Assembly: GCA_963827605.1 (NCBI GenBank)
Contig: CAWHBK010000002.1
Span: forward strand, 310,001-374,000
From: DSYU01 sp963827605
GTDB taxonomy: Bacteria; Chloroflexota; Anaerolineae; Anaerolineales; Anaerolineaceae
Reading direction: 5' to 3'
DNA length: 64,000 nt
The notes beneath the pieces were generated by a model, which was not told where the DNA came from, searched no databases, and worked only from the letters and a program-made list of their open reading frames with translations. How positions within the stretch are numbered: position 1 is the stretch's first letter; every line of letters begins with the position of its first letter. Below, piece after piece: positions 8,944 through 18,597 of this stretch. The translations under genes were made by a program, and so were the position numbers.

Positions 8944-10114
8944 ATGGCCATTTTGAAGCGAATAACATTGTTTCGAGGGAAAGCTATTTCCGCGCCCTCG
9001 AATGGTTTGCGAGCGCGGGGGGTGGGCAGGGGAACCCTGCCCCTACGGGGGTGGGCAATTTGCTTGCTGCTGGTGTTCCTTTTGCCGGCCTGCACGGCCA
9101 AGGCCACCGGCTGCCCCAACCCTCGCCGCGACGGTAGGTGCAAGCGCTTCGCCGACTGCCGCGGGCTACCCCTTCCCAGCAACGGTACAGCCAACGGGCG
9201 GTTACCCCGTCCCCGGAGCCTCGCCCAGCCAGCCAACCGGGGCTTATCCCGCTCCGGAAGGTCTCGCGCAGGCCAGCCAAGCCGCAACCGCAAGCGCCGC
9301 GCCAACCCTGATGCCCGCCATTTCCTTTGATGCGCAGCGGGCTTACCGGGACGTGGAATACCAGCTTTCACTCGGCCCGCGTATTCCGGGCAGCCCGGCC
9401 CATGATCAGGTGATCGAATGGATGCAGAGCGAGCTGGTCAAAAACGGCTGGACGGTGGAACTGCAGGAGACCACCCAGAGCGGACAGCCGGTGCGCAATG
9501 TGATTGCTAAACGCGGCAGCGGCAGCCCCTGGACGATTGTGGGGGCGCATTTTGACTCGCGCATGCGGGCGGATCAGGATTCCGACCCGGCCCGCCATAA
9601 CGACCCGGTCCCCGGCGCGAACGATGGAGCTTCGGGCGTGGCGGTGCTCCTGGAGCTGGCCCGCACACTGCCCGCGGACCTGGAAGGGCAAGTCTGGCTG
9701 GCCTTCTTCGACTCGGAAGACCAGGGCAATCTGCCCGGCTGGGACTGGATCCTCGGCTCGCGCGCGCTGGCGAATTCGCTCACCGACAAACCCGGCGCGG
9801 TTATCGTGGTGGATATGATTGGCGACGCCAGCCTGAATATTCCCCAGGAGCGCAACTCGGACCCCGGCCTGACCGCCGAAATCTGGGATACCGCCGCCCG
9901 CCTGGGCTACCATAACGCCTTTCTGCCCCAACCCGGCTATTCCATGACGGACGACCACACGCCCTTCCTTCAGAAAGGGATGCGCGCGGTAGACATCATT
10001 GACTTCGACTACCCCTACTGGCACACCACTCAGGATACCGCCGATAAGGTTTCCGCCGAGAGCCTGAAGATCATCGGCGATACGGTGGGAACGTGGCTGG
10101 TGATGCGGAAGTAA
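8944..10114 (+). CDS. M28-family zinc aminopeptidase lipoprotein, one frameshift
   Basis: The start at ATG 8944 (AAAAGG just upstream) encodes a basic N-terminus and a hydrophobic stretch ending in lipobox LPAC. An extra G near 9109 breaks the frame: removing it joins CTAKAT to AAPTLAATVGAS and continues through a Pro/Gly/Tyr-rich linker into the peptidase. The catalytic domain shows the M28 metal ligands in order: HFDSR (His/Asp), NDGASGVAVLLE, FFDSEDQG (Glu pair), VVDMIGD (Asp) and YWHTTQDT (His). The product should be an extracytoplasmic, lipid-anchored aminopeptidase or glutaminyl-cyclase-like enzyme. The segment encoding the residues just before the signal core contains a GC-rich repeat hairpin that looks like a recent insertion. 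Confidence 0.85.
9017..9052. repeat. GC-rich hairpin repeat inside the signal-peptide region
   Basis: GGGCAGGG-GAA-CCCTGCCC followed by CCTACGGGGGTGGGC forms an 8-bp perfect hairpin with a repeated GTGGGC at both ends. It lies in the coding sequence between the peptidase start and the hydrophobic core, and is translated as ARGVGRGTLPLRG. Short repeats of this style are often dispersed in GC-rich genomes; I see only one such unit here. Confidence 0.5.
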
Positions 10115-10117
10115 AGC

Positions 10118-10157
10118 GGGTAGCGGTCACTACCCAAGGTAGTAGCCCCTACCCTGG
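10118..10157. repeat. Paired small hairpins after the peptidase gene
   Basis: GGGTAG...CTACCC is followed at once by GGTAG...CTACC, giving two back-to-back stems in the 125-bp gap between the peptidase and the kinase. There is no clear U-tract, so terminator function is uncertain. Confidence 0.35.
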
Positions 10158-10239
10158 AATGAAGGGGACGGGGGCCTTTGCATAACAATCACACAGATTT
10201 TATTCACAAAAAGCCCATCTTGACGTAAACTAGTATGGT

Positions 10240-11484
10240 ATGGATGAAACCGAGCTGCTCCGCCTGATCCGCCCAATCTGGGTCAACCGCACCACGCTCT
10301 CACTGGCCAAAGGCACCGGAGTGCGCGAAGATCTGCGCGCGCAGCTGGAACGCTTTTTCGACCTGATGGAACAGGTGATCAGTACGGGCGATACGGCCTG
10401 GCTGGACCCGCTGCTTTCGCTGTGGTCTACTTCGCTGACACAGACGGACCTGGAAACCGGGCAGAGCAGTCTGACCCAGTTCATCCGCGAGATTATGCTG
10501 CAAACCAACCAGGTCTGCCGCGAGACGCTGGAAAGCGAAAAGGCGCTGGACCTGATGTACGCGGTTATCCCGTGTTTTGCGCATGCATTTGAAAAGTCCG
10601 CTTATTACGAGATGCAAGTGCGCGTGGCCTATATCTCTAACCAGCTGCAGCAGGCGCAGCAGAACCTGGAACGCCTGGACCGCAGCAAGTCGGACTTCAT
10701 TGCGGTGGCGGCCCACGAGCTTAAAACACCGCTGACCCTGATCGAAGGCTACACCGCTATGCTGCGCGATGCGCGCGATCCCAAAACCGCCTCGGCCTCG
10801 GAATTGGAACTATTGAAAGGGATTAACAGCGGCACGCGCCGCCTGAAGAACATCGTTGACGATATGATCGATGTGTCGTTGATCGACAACAATCTGATGC
10901 AGCTTAATTTTCAACCGGTGTGGTTCAACCGCCTGCTCAACGTGCTGAAGATCGAGATGGAAACCACCATGAAAGAGCGCTGCCAGATCTTTGAACTCTT
11001 TGACTTTCCTGGCAACGGCGAAATGACCTTCGCGGATCCCGAGCGCTTGATGCAGGTTTTCCGTAATGTGATTGCCAACGCCATCAAGTACACGCCAGAC
11101 GGCGGGCGCATCTCGATTACCGGGCGCAAGCTGCCGGGCTTTATTGAAATCGTCATCCGGGATACCGGCATTGGGATTGACCCGGAAGACCAGAGCATTA
11201 TCTTTGAGAAATTTACCCGCCTGGGCAATTCCTCCCTGCATTCCAGTGGAAAAACCAAGTTCAAGGGCGGCGGCCCTGGTTTGGGGCTGCATATTGCCAA
11301 AGGCATTGTTGAAGCGCACGGCGGCGCCATCTGGGTCGAGTCGCCCGGGTACGACGAAGACCGGCATCCCGGGTCCACCTTCCATATCCTGCTGCCGATG
11401 CGTTCCGAGCCGCCCGATGCGCGGATGGCCTCGCTGCTCTCGCCCTTACTTAACCAGAAATCCTCTGAGGAAAATGCAATATGA
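10240..11484 (+). CDS. Soluble sensor histidine kinase
   Basis: The 414-residue protein has an N-terminal helical region (residues 1-145) of no recognised sensor type, then HisKA with the H-box AAHELKTPLTLIEG. HATPase_c follows with N-box NVIANAIKYTPDGG, G1 box DTGIGI, F-box FEKFTRL and G2 box GPGLGL. There are no membrane segments. The start ATG at 10240 has no Shine-Dalgarno and lies only a few bases after TAGTAT, suggesting a leaderless transcript. The gene ends in ATGA overlapping the next gene, an aminotransferase; no response regulator is adjacent. Confidence 0.9.
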   Translation: MDETELLRLIRPIWVNRTTLSLAKGTGVREDLRAQLERFFDLMEQVISTGDTAWLDPLLSLWSTSLTQTDLETGQSSLTQFIREIMLQTNQVCRETLESEKALDLMYAVIPCFAHAFEKSAYYEMQVRVAYISNQLQQAQQNLERLDRSKSDFIAVAAHELKTPLTLIEGYTAMLRDARDPKTASASELELLKGINSGTRRLKNIVDDMIDVSLIDNNLMQLNFQPVWFNRLLNVLKIEMETTMKERCQIFELFDFPGNGEMTFADPERLMQVFRNVIANAIKYTPDGGRISITGRKLPGFIEIVIRDTGIGIDPEDQSIIFEKFTRLGNSSLHSSGKTKFKGGGPGLGLHIAKGIVEAHGGAIWVESPGYDEDRHPGSTFHILLPMRSEPPDARMASLLSPLLNQKSSEENAI

Positions 11485-12686
11485 GTGAAACCGGCAGTAC
11501 AAAGGCATCCTTTATCCGCCCCTCGGAGCGGATCGCATCGTTCAAACCGTACTTTTTCGCCGGCCTGAACCAGAAGATTACCGCGCTGAGAGCCGGCGGC
11601 ATGGATGTCATCCGCCTGGACATGGGTTCGCCCGATCTTCCGCCGGCCGATTTCATCGTTGACGCGCTTGACAAAGCGGCTCGCCGCCCCGATACCCACG
11701 GGTACACCCCCATGGGCGGGTCGCCGGAATTCAAGAAAGCCTGCGCCGCGTACTACCTGCGGCGCTTTAACGTGGCGCTGGATCCTCAGAAAGAGGTGCT
11801 GGCGCTGTTAGGTTCCAAAGAAGGCCTGTTTGACCTGAGCCAGGTACTGCTCAACCCGGGGGATGTGGCGCTGGTGCCGGACCCCGGTTACCCGGTGTAC
11901 AGCGCCGGGGGCATCATCGCGGGCGCCGAGATTTATTACATGCCGCTGCTGGAAGCGAACCACTTCCTGCCCGATCTGCGCAGCATCCCCGCCGAGGTTG
12001 CCCGGCGCGCGAAAATCCTGTGGATCGATTATCCCAACAACCCCACCGGGGCGGTTGCGCCGCTGTCCTTCTTTAAAGAAGTGATCGACTTCGCGCGTGA
12101 ATATGAAATCCTCATTGCCCACGACGCCCCCTATGTGGATGTGTGCTTCGATGGTTATGTTGCGCCCAGCATCTTGCAGATCGCTGGCGCAAAAGAGGTG
12201 GCAGTGGAATTCAATTCGCTGTCCAAAACGTATAATATGGCCGGCTGGCGCCTGGGTATGGCCGCCGGAAACGCCCAGGTCCTCAGCTATCTGCATACTT
12301 ATAAGAGCCAGGTCGACTCGGGCGCCTTTGATCCCATCCTGCAAGCCGGCGCCGCCGCGCTGACCGGCGATCAGGAATGGACGGACGAACGCAACCAGGT
12401 GTACAAGACCCGGCGCGATATCTGCGTCCGCGCGCTGCGGCAGGCCGGCTTTACCGTCACCCCGCCGCCCGCGGCCATTTACGTGTGGGCCAAGCTTCCG
12501 CCCGCTTTCCCGGATTGCAGCGAATTCTGCAACCGGCTGCTGGAGGAAACCGGCGTCAGCATGACTCCGGGCGTTGTCTACGGCCAGGCCGGCGAAGGCT
12601 TCCTGCGCATCTCGCTGGGGATTGCCACCGAGCGCATCGAAGAGGCAATGCAGCGCATGGTAGCCTGGGTAAAAATTAAGGCCTGA
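11481..12686 (+). CDS. Class I/II PLP aminotransferase (LL-diaminopimelate/aspartate/alanine aminotransferase group)
   Basis: This 401-residue fold-type I enzyme has the PLP-binding lysine in SLSKTYNMAGWRLG, the substrate-site DYPNNPTGA, and a C-terminal carboxylate-binding Arg in EGFLRISLG. The start region (RIASFKPYFFAGLNQKI and VIRLDMGSPDLPP) is typical of the LL-diaminopimelate aminotransferase-like cluster, so lysine biosynthesis is plausible, but aspartate or alanine transaminases cannot be excluded by eye. It overlaps the histidine kinase gene by 4 nt and is followed by hflX after 27 nt with its own ribosome site (AGAAGGA). Confidence 0.88.
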   Translation: MSETGSTKASFIRPSERIASFKPYFFAGLNQKITALRAGGMDVIRLDMGSPDLPPADFIVDALDKAARRPDTHGYTPMGGSPEFKKACAAYYLRRFNVALDPQKEVLALLGSKEGLFDLSQVLLNPGDVALVPDPGYPVYSAGGIIAGAEIYYMPLLEANHFLPDLRSIPAEVARRAKILWIDYPNNPTGAVAPLSFFKEVIDFAREYEILIAHDAPYVDVCFDGYVAPSILQIAGAKEVAVEFNSLSKTYNMAGWRLGMAAGNAQVLSYLHTYKSQVDSGAFDPILQAGAAALTGDQEWTDERNQVYKTRRDICVRALRQAGFTVTPPPAAIYVWAKLPPAFPDCSEFCNRLLEETGVSMTPGVVYGQAGEGFLRISLGIATERIEEAMQRMVAWVKIKA

Positions 12687-12713
12687 TCAAACGTACAAGA
12701 AGGAAAACTCTAT

Positions 12714-14073
12714 ATGGCAAAAAAAATCGCTGAACCAACCCGCCATCCGCGCGAGCGCGCTTTTCTGGTCGGGGTGGATGTGCGCAGCGAACCATCTCTG
12801 CTTTCGCTAGAAGATTCCCTCCAGGAGCTGGCGCTGCTGGCAGACACCGCCGGGCTAGAAGTGGTCGGAGAAATTACCCAAAAGCTGGACAGGCCCAGCC
12901 CGGATACGTATATCGGATCTGGCAAAGTGGAAGAAATCCGCGCGCTGGTGGAAGAGACACTGGCGGAGGTGATCCTGTTCGATAACGAACTGGCCCCGCG
13001 CCACCTGCGCGAGTTGGAAGAGCGGATGGGGCCCAACGTACACATCGTGGACCGCACCGCGCTGATCATCGATATTTTCGCCCAGCACGCCCAGACGCGC
13101 GAAGGCGTGCTGCAGGTGGAACTGGCCAGTACGAATACCGCCTGCCCCGGCTTACGCGCGCCTGGACCCACCTGGCCCGCCAGGCTGGCGGCGGCGGCGG
13201 GCGCACCGGCGCAACGGGTGGGGTAGGCTTGCGCGGACCCGGTGAGACCCAGCTGGAAGTGGACCGCCGCGAGATCCGCAAGCGTATTTCCAAGCTGAAG
13301 CAAGAACTGGAAAAAGTACGCGCCTACCGGATGCGCTACCGCACGCAGCGCCAGCGCTCGCAGATCCCGATCGTGGCCCTGGTCGGGTATACCAACGCGG
13401 GCAAGTCCACGCTGATCAACCGCCTGGCCCGCTCGGACGTATTCGTGGCGAACCAGCTTTTCGCCACCCTCGACCCCACCACCCGCCGGGTGGAACTGCC
13501 GGCAGGACATTGGGCGCTGTTCACCGACACGGTGGGGTTCATCCAGAAGCTGCCCACCCAACTGGTGGCGGCTTTCCGCGCCACGCTGGAGGAGATTGCC
13601 GAGGCAGATCTGCTCATTCATGTAGTGGACGCCGCGCACCCTAACGCGCGCGAACAAGTCAAGGCCGTCGAGCAGACCCTGGGCGAGATCGACGCCGGGC
13701 ATATCCCGGTAGTGATGGTGCTAAACAAGATCGACCGCCTGCCCAGTGAGGCAACCGCGCTGGATATCGTCGAGGATTTTTCCGGGCCGGTAGTAACCCT
13801 ATCCGCATTGACCGGGGAAGGCATTCCCGGATCTGCTGCGCGCCGTGGAAAAAGAGCTGTACGAAACGTATGTACCGGTGTCCGTCCGGCTGCCGTTTGA
13901 CCAGGGACAGTTGATCTCACTTTTCCATGACCAGGGCCAGGTAGAAACTGTCGAACACAGCCGCGGGTGGAGTGGTCATCGAAGGCAACCTGCCCGGGCG
14001 GCTGCTGGCGCGCTACCAACCTTACCTGATGACCGAACCCGAGCCAAGCGACGAGGACACTCCTCCCATCTAA
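12714..14073 (+). CDS. hflX: Ribosome-associated GTPase HflX, three single-base indels
   Basis: HflX binds 50S and 70S ribosomes and splits stalled ribosomes after stress. The N-terminal HflX domain (LQELALLADTAGLEVVG, TYIGSGKVEEI, FDNELAPRHLRELEE) leads into the GTPase: GRTGATGG and GLRGPGETQLE linker, G1 GYTNAGKS, G3 DTVGFI and G4 NKID. The frame breaks three times: one C is missing near 13127 (GGCCAG for GGCCCAG), one C is extra near 13827, and one G is extra near 13966. Repairing them gives about 452 residues ending EPSDEDTPPI. Coding continues perfectly through each break, so these look like consensus errors rather than decay. Confidence 0.92.
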
Positions 14074-14106
14074 GCTGTACCTACTTCATGCCAATCGTGA
14101 GGCGCC

Positions 14107-14319
14107 ATGATCGAACAACTCTCCGTCTTCGTGGACCGCGTTTCTGAATTCTTCGCACACCGCAAAGGTTTGCTGCCACTGATTGGCATGGTACTGGTGC
14201 TGCTCAATCTTTTCTTGCAAATTGTGTTCCCGGCCGGGTGGCTGACGCAAATCAATTGCTTCCTGCACCTGGGCATTTTGGTGGTCATCATCGGGTTTAT
14301 GCTGGCCAGGGCGCTCTAA
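14107..14319 (+). CDS. Small two-TM membrane protein
   Basis: This 70-residue protein has an amphipathic N-terminus and two hydrophobic helices (LLPLIGMVLVLLNLFLQIVF and HLGILVVIIGFMLARAL) separated by a short loop with Gly/Trp. I do not recognise a family. It lies between hflX and an rRNA methylase with short gaps, so it may be co-transcribed with them. Nothing suggests a toxin beyond its size and hydrophobicity. Confidence 0.7.
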   Translation: MIEQLSVFVDRVSEFFAHRKGLLPLIGMVLVLLNLFLQIVFPAGWLTQINCFLHLGILVVIIGFMLARAL

Positions 14320-14332
14320 GCCAGGCAGGGCC

Positions 14333-15161
14333 ATGGGCGCGACGGTAATCCAGATCCATACCCAAAACAGCGAGTTCCAGTACATTGAAACGCTGCGCAG
14401 GAACCGGGCCAAACGCAGTAAGGCCGGGGAGTTTTTTGTCGAGGGGGTGCGCTCGATCGACCAGGCCCTGCGCAGCGGCTGGCAGATCAACGCGCTGGTG
14501 TTTACCCGCGAAAAACGCCTGTCGGACTGGGCCACGGGCGTACTGGCAAATGCCAACGCGCAGCGGCATTACGAGCTGCCAGCGCGCCTGCTGAGCGAGC
14601 TGAGCCAGAAAGAGGAGCCATCCGAGCTGCTGGCGCTGGTGGCGATCCCCAGCGATGATTTGACCCGGATTCCCGAACGCGAAAATCCGCTGGTAGTCGT
14701 TTTGGACCGGCCCATCCGGCCCGGCAATATTGGCACAGTCATCCGTTCGTGCGACGCGCTGCGGGTGGACGGCCTGATTATCACCGGGCACTCGGCAGAT
14801 TTATACGACCCGGAAACAATCCGGGCAAGCACAGGTTCGTTTTTCAGCGTGCCCAGCGTGCGCCTGCCTTCGCACAATGAACTGCTGCCCTGGATTGAAA
14901 GGATGAAAACGCGGCATGGGGGGCTCCAGGTGGTTGGCACCAGCGCCAAAGCGGCCGTACCGATTGACGCGGCGGACTTTAAGGGACCGATTGTACTGGT
15001 GACAGGCAACGAAACGCACGGTCTCAGCGAGGCCTACCGGAGCCTGTGCGACGCAGATGGTAACCATCCCGATGAGCGGTTCGGCCAGCTCGCTCAACCT
15101 GGCGATTGCTACGAGCATCATTTTGTACGAGGTCGACCGGCAGAGAAGAGGCGGGAGATAG
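14333..15161 (+). CDS. TrmH/SpoU-family RNA ribose 2'-O-methyltransferase, one frameshift
   Basis: A SPOUT-class methylase of about 275 residues. It has an N-terminal substrate-binding region (FFVEGVRSIDQAL) and the trefoil-knot motifs: RPGNIGTVIRSCDAL (motif 1), VLVTGNETHGLS (motif 2) and, after removal of one extra base near 15054, MSGSASSLNLAIATSIILYE (motif 3). The likely target is an rRNA or tRNA ribose, with S-adenosylmethionine as donor. The gene converges on rpmF and shares its bidirectional terminator. Confidence 0.9.
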
Positions 15162-15210
15162 GACCGTCCATGTTCTCCATACGGTTGAAAGACCTGTGTT
15201 ACGGGCAACA

Positions 15211-15246
15211 AAAACAGACGGGTCGAATTCTCGACCCGTCTGTTTT
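15211..15246. terminator. Bidirectional terminator between the TrmH-type gene and rpmF
   Basis: A perfect 16-bp stem (15211-15226 with 15231-15246) with loop ATTC has AAAA on one side and TTTT on the other, so it can terminate both convergent genes. Confidence 0.92.
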
Positions 15247-15263
15247 GAAATAATCCCCTAGGG

Positions 15264-15461
15264 TTATTTCGACTTTTCTTCTTTTGCGATCGTGACAACC
15301 TCGCGGCCCTGGTAGTGGCCACAATTCGAGCAAACGTTGTGCGGAAGGCGCATCTCGCCACAATTGGGGCAGGCTACCAGATTGAGCGCCGTCAAAGCGT
15401 CGTGCGCACGTCGGCGGTCACGGCGACCGCTGGAATGTTTACGTTTTGGTTGAGGGGTCAT
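15264..15461 (-). CDS. rpmF: 50S ribosomal protein L32
   Basis: The 65-residue product has the L32 signature: MTPQPKRKHSSGRRDRRRAH, then a zinc ribbon with CPNC and CSNC pairs. ATG at 15461 is chosen because AGGAGA sits at proper spacing before it and it matches the family's usual length; the frame is open further upstream but that part is not L32-like. It lies between two unrelated plus-strand genes and presumably has its own promoter within 15462-15580. Confidence 0.96.
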   Translation of the reverse strand: MTPQPKRKHSSGRRDRRRAHDALTALNLVACPNCGEMRLPHNVCSNCGHYQGREVVTIAKEEKSK

Positions 15462-15582
15462 GACTATCTCCTGATTTCGTTTACAATTACAAATGAACGT
15501 CGGACAATAAGGCCTGTTATTTTTGATCCTTACCGCAGCCGCACAATTATACTTTCGAGATAGCACTCCGTCAAGGGGTACT

Positions 15583-16253
15583 TTGAAAAAAAACCCGGAT
15601 ACTTTCTTATCAAAATTCGCGACAGGCTTTATGCGCCTGTTCTTCCGCCTGCTGTATCACTCCATGTCCTGGTCCTACGACCTGGTTGCGGCGGTGGTAT
15701 CGCTGGGGCGTTGGAAAGATTGGGTGAAGCGCGCCCTGCCCCTGCTCGCGGGCCCGCGCGTGCTGGAACTGGGGTTTGGGCCGGGCCATATGCAGGGTCT
15801 TCTGCTCTCCGCCGGCCTTAGCCCCTTCGGCCTGGATGAGAGCCGCCAGATGGCCCGCCAGGCCCAGAAGCGGCTGCTGCGCCAGCGGCAAAACCCACGC
15901 CTGGCACGCGGGCTGGCCCAACACCTGCCGTTCGCCAGCGGGACTTTCAACAGCGTGGTGGCAACCTTTCCCACCCTGTACATCGTCGACCCGCAGACAC
16001 TGGCATGAGATCCGGCGCGTGCTTACCCCAGGCGGGCGGCTGGTGGTGCTGACCACGGCCTGGATCACCGGGCAAAGCCTGCCGGAGCGGGTGATGCGCT
16101 GGGTGTTTACCGTCACCGGTGAATCGCCGCCGGAAGAGATCAGTTTGGTGAAAATGGTCGAACCCTACAGTGCAGGCCGGTTTTCAGGCCAGCATTCGTT
16201 TTGTCGAGCCAAAAGGCAGCCGTTTGATGTTCATTGTGGCGAAACGCGAATAA
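15583..16253 (+). CDS. Class I SAM-dependent methyltransferase, two frameshifts
   Basis: About 222 residues after repair. Motif I is VLELGFGPGHMQGLL, the acidic motif II is GLDES, and HEIRRVLTPGGRLVVLT is the typical post-motif block of UbiE/Methyltransf_11 enzymes. An extra G near 16005 and another near 16173 interrupt the frame; without them the chain runs DPQTL-HEIRR and ends MFIVAKRE. TTG 15583 is preferred as start (AAGGGG upstream), though ATG 15631 is possible. The N-terminus (GFMRLFFRLLYHSMSW) is amphipathic, hinting at a lipid or quinone substrate. The actual substrate is unknown. Confidence 0.82.
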
Positions 16254-16292
16254 CTTTCATTCAAATTGCTTTTTTGTTGTAAAATGAAATGC

Positions 16293-17015
16293 ATGGAGAT
16301 TCAAATCGCTGTAGCCAAGACCAATAAGTACGCGGTATCCGAAAGCGGTGACACGCTCGAAACGGTTGAGCGGCCCAACGGAGGCATGTCCGTCGTTCTG
16401 GCGGATGGTCAGACCTCTGGGAGAGGCGCCAAGTCTATTTCGACGATGGTGGTGCGCAAGGTGATCGGCCTGCTGGCCGAAGGCGTGCGCGACGGCGCGG
16501 CCGCCCGGGCAGCCTCCGATTATCTTTACACCGAGCGGTACGGCAAGGTGTCGGCCACGCTGAACATCCTGTCCGCCGACCTGCAAACGGGCACGCTGGT
16601 GATCACGCGTAACAACCCCGCCCCGGTCTTTATTGCGCGCGGCGATAAAATTGAGTGCCTCAGCTCTGAAAGCACGCCGATTGGCACATCCCGCAATATC
16701 CGCCCGGCCATCTCCGAGATTGCTTTGGAAGGTTGGACATCGATCATTATCTATACGGACGGCATCCTGCATGCCGGGGACCGCTACGGGCAGGAGCTGG
16801 ATATCTGCACCTTGCTCGAATCCTTGCTCGAAGAGCAGGATCCTTCCTCACAGGAAATCGCCGATGCGCTCCTGGCGCACGCCATCCAGCTCGACCAGGG
16901 CCGCCCCAACGATGACATGAGCGTGGTGGTGCTGCGCGTGCTGCCCTTTGAAAGCGATTTGATCCGCCGGCTGACCGTGCGGCTGCCGGTGAATTATTAT
17001 CCGCCGTCTATGTAA
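16293..17015 (+). CDS. SpoIIE/PP2C-type serine phosphatase
   Basis: This 240-residue single-domain phosphatase has the metal-binding motifs VVLADGQTSGRG (motif with Asp-Gly), GTLVITRNNPAPVFI, IIIYTDGILHAG, and a C-terminal NDDMSVVVLRV, all in SpoIIE-family order. No sensor domain is attached. SpoIIE-like phosphatases usually dephosphorylate anti-anti-sigma or similar proteins; none is encoded nearby. A TAAAAT at 16279-16284 lies just before ATG 16293 with no ribosome site, so the mRNA may be leaderless. It is followed after 4 nt by a channel-like NAD-binding protein and then a small NTPase, forming a probable three-gene operon. Confidence 0.85.
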   Translation: MEIQIAVAKTNKYAVSESGDTLETVERPNGGMSVVLADGQTSGRGAKSISTMVVRKVIGLLAEGVRDGAAARAASDYLYTERYGKVSATLNILSADLQTGTLVITRNNPAPVFIARGDKIECLSSESTPIGTSRNIRPAISEIALEGWTSIIIYTDGILHAGDRYGQELDICTLLESLLEEQDPSSQEIADALLAHAIQLDQGRPNDDMSVVVLRVLPFESDLIRRLTVRLPVNYYPPSM

Positions 17016-17019
17016 GGAT

Positions 17020-18097
17020 ATGCCTGTTAACACCTGGCAATCCTCCGGCAAATGGAACGCGGTCCGAAAAACCTTACGCAGGCTGCGCGCCAGCTGGCGC
17101 GATACGGTTTTGCTGCTGCGCGAATTCCGCCAGCCGCTGGTGTTGTTTATTTTGGCAATCGTTGGAAGCGGATGGCTGTACTTTTTCTTATCGCAGGCAT
17201 CGGAGAAGCGGGTAGAAAGCCTGGTAAAGGCCATATACATCACCCTCAGCCTGACATTCTTTCAGGCCGGCGGAGGATTTTCCGCGAGAGTGGTACCTGC
17301 AGATGTTTTTCTTTATCATGCCGTTGGTTGGCATTAGTATCCTGGCGCAAGGACTGACGGATTTTGGAGTCTTGTTATTCAACCGCCGCGCGCGGGGCAA
17401 GGAATGGGAAATGGCAGTCGCATCCACGTATAGCAATCATGTTGTTCTGGTTGGCCTGGGCCACCTGGGTTTTCGGGTGGTAAAGCAACTGGTTGAACTG
17501 GACCAGGATGTTGTGGTGATCGAGCGCGCGCCCGAGGCGGACCTGCTGAACAATGTGCGCGACCTGGGCGTGCCGGTGCTGGTGGAAGACGGCACGCGCG
17601 AATCCGTTCTGCTAAACGCCGGAGTGCCACGCGCCCGGGCGGTGATCTTATGCACGCAAAATGACAGCCTGAACCTGCGCATGGCCTTGAAAGCCCGCGG
17701 CCTGAACCCCAAGATTGAAGTTGTCATGCGCATCTTTGACGATGATTTCGCCAACTCGCTGCAATCTCAGTTTGGGTTTCGCGCCATGAGCGCCACCGGT
17801 ATGGCGGCCCCATTCTTTGCCGCCATCGCGGCGCATGTGGACGTAACCCCACCGGTCACCATCGAGGGCCAGCCGCATATTCTGGCCCAATTAGAGGTGA
17901 ATCCCAGGTCGCGGATCTGCGGTATGACCGTAAATGCGCTGGAGGAAATGTACCGGGTATCGGTTATCCTGCTGTGCAGGAATGGCGAGCGCATCTTCCA
18001 CCCAGCCGGCAAGGAGATGGTAGAGCAAGGCTACACCATCGCTGTTTTTGGGGAGCCAGAAAGGATCAACCTGCTGCTGCATGAAAGAACCCGATAA
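17020..18097 (+). CDS. TrkA-type NAD-binding (RCK) membrane protein, channel-like, one frameshift
   Basis: After removal of one extra G near 17275 the protein is about 358 residues. It has a first membrane helix (LVLFILAIVGSGWLYFFL), a short re-entrant-like segment (LTFFQAGGDFP), and a second helix (MFFFIMPLVGISILAQGL). A TrkA-N Rossmann domain (VVLVGLGHLGFRVVKQL; Asp/Glu after the second strand) and a TrkA-C domain follow. The architecture is that of a two-TM potassium channel with RCK domains, but the canonical TVGYGD selectivity filter is not present, so ion selectivity or even channel activity is uncertain. It starts 4 nt after the phosphatase stop, with AAGGA as ribosome site. Confidence 0.85.
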
Positions 18098-18467
18098 CCC
18101 GCCCGCACTGAAGATTGGTATTGTTGGCCCCTGTACGGCCGGGAAAAGCACACTGATCAAACGGCTGGAGGGGCAGTATCCTATTGTCTTGCGGCACATC
18201 GCCCAGGAACATTCGTACGTGCAGGATATGTGGCAGCGCATCAGCCAGCCAAACTGGCTGGTATTTTTGGATGTAACCTTCCCGGTTTCGAACCAGCGCA
18301 AGAGGCTGGATTGGACCATGAAAGATTACGAAGAGCAGCAGCGCCGCCTGCAGCATGCCCGCGCGCACGCCGATTTATACCTGTTGACCGATCAGATGAC
18401 GCCTGAACAGGTGGCGGAGAAGGTGAGGGCGTTTATACAAGAAAAGGGCATCGAACCAGTTCAGTGA
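18081..18467 (+). CDS. Small P-loop NTPase
   Basis: This 128-residue protein has Walker A GPCTAGKST at its N-terminus, a Walker-B-like strand WLVFLDV, and a basic helical C-terminus (QRRLQHARAHADLYLLTD) like small nucleoside/shikimate-type kinases or regulatory GTPase-like proteins. It overlaps the 3' end of the channel-like gene by 17 nt, so it is translationally coupled to it. Its nucleotide and substrate are unknown. Confidence 0.8.
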   Translation: MKEPDNPPALKIGIVGPCTAGKSTLIKRLEGQYPIVLRHIAQEHSYVQDMWQRISQPNWLVFLDVTFPVSNQRKRLDWTMKDYEEQQRRLQHARAHADLYLLTDQMTPEQVAEKVRAFIQEKGIEPVQ

Positions 18468-18493
18468 AAAACCGTTCGCGGGCAGCGGGCGGC

Positions 18494-18592
18494 GGGCTTG
18501 CTCAAAGTCGATTGCATTTTTTAGAATTGTTGATTCATCGACCCCGGCGAACCAGTCGCCGGGCGGGCCTGGTCAGGACTTTGCGAATGCCC
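18494..18592. repeat. Palindromic element B (short form)
   Basis: The left end GGGCTTGCTCAAAGTC (18494-18509) and right end GACTTTGCGAATGCCC (18577-18592) are inverted repeats at 13 of 16 positions. The left end continues GATTGCATTTTTTA, matching the reverse complement of the right end of element A over about 29 bp. One internal hairpin (CCCGGCGA-ACCAG-TCGCCGGG) replaces the larger palindrome of the other copies. Confidence 0.68.
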
Positions 18593-18597
18593 TATAC

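Noticed and set aside
14107..14319. Small membrane protein as a type I toxin
   Set aside because: It has two helices and sits in an apparent operon with housekeeping genes; no antisense promoter or long leader is visible.
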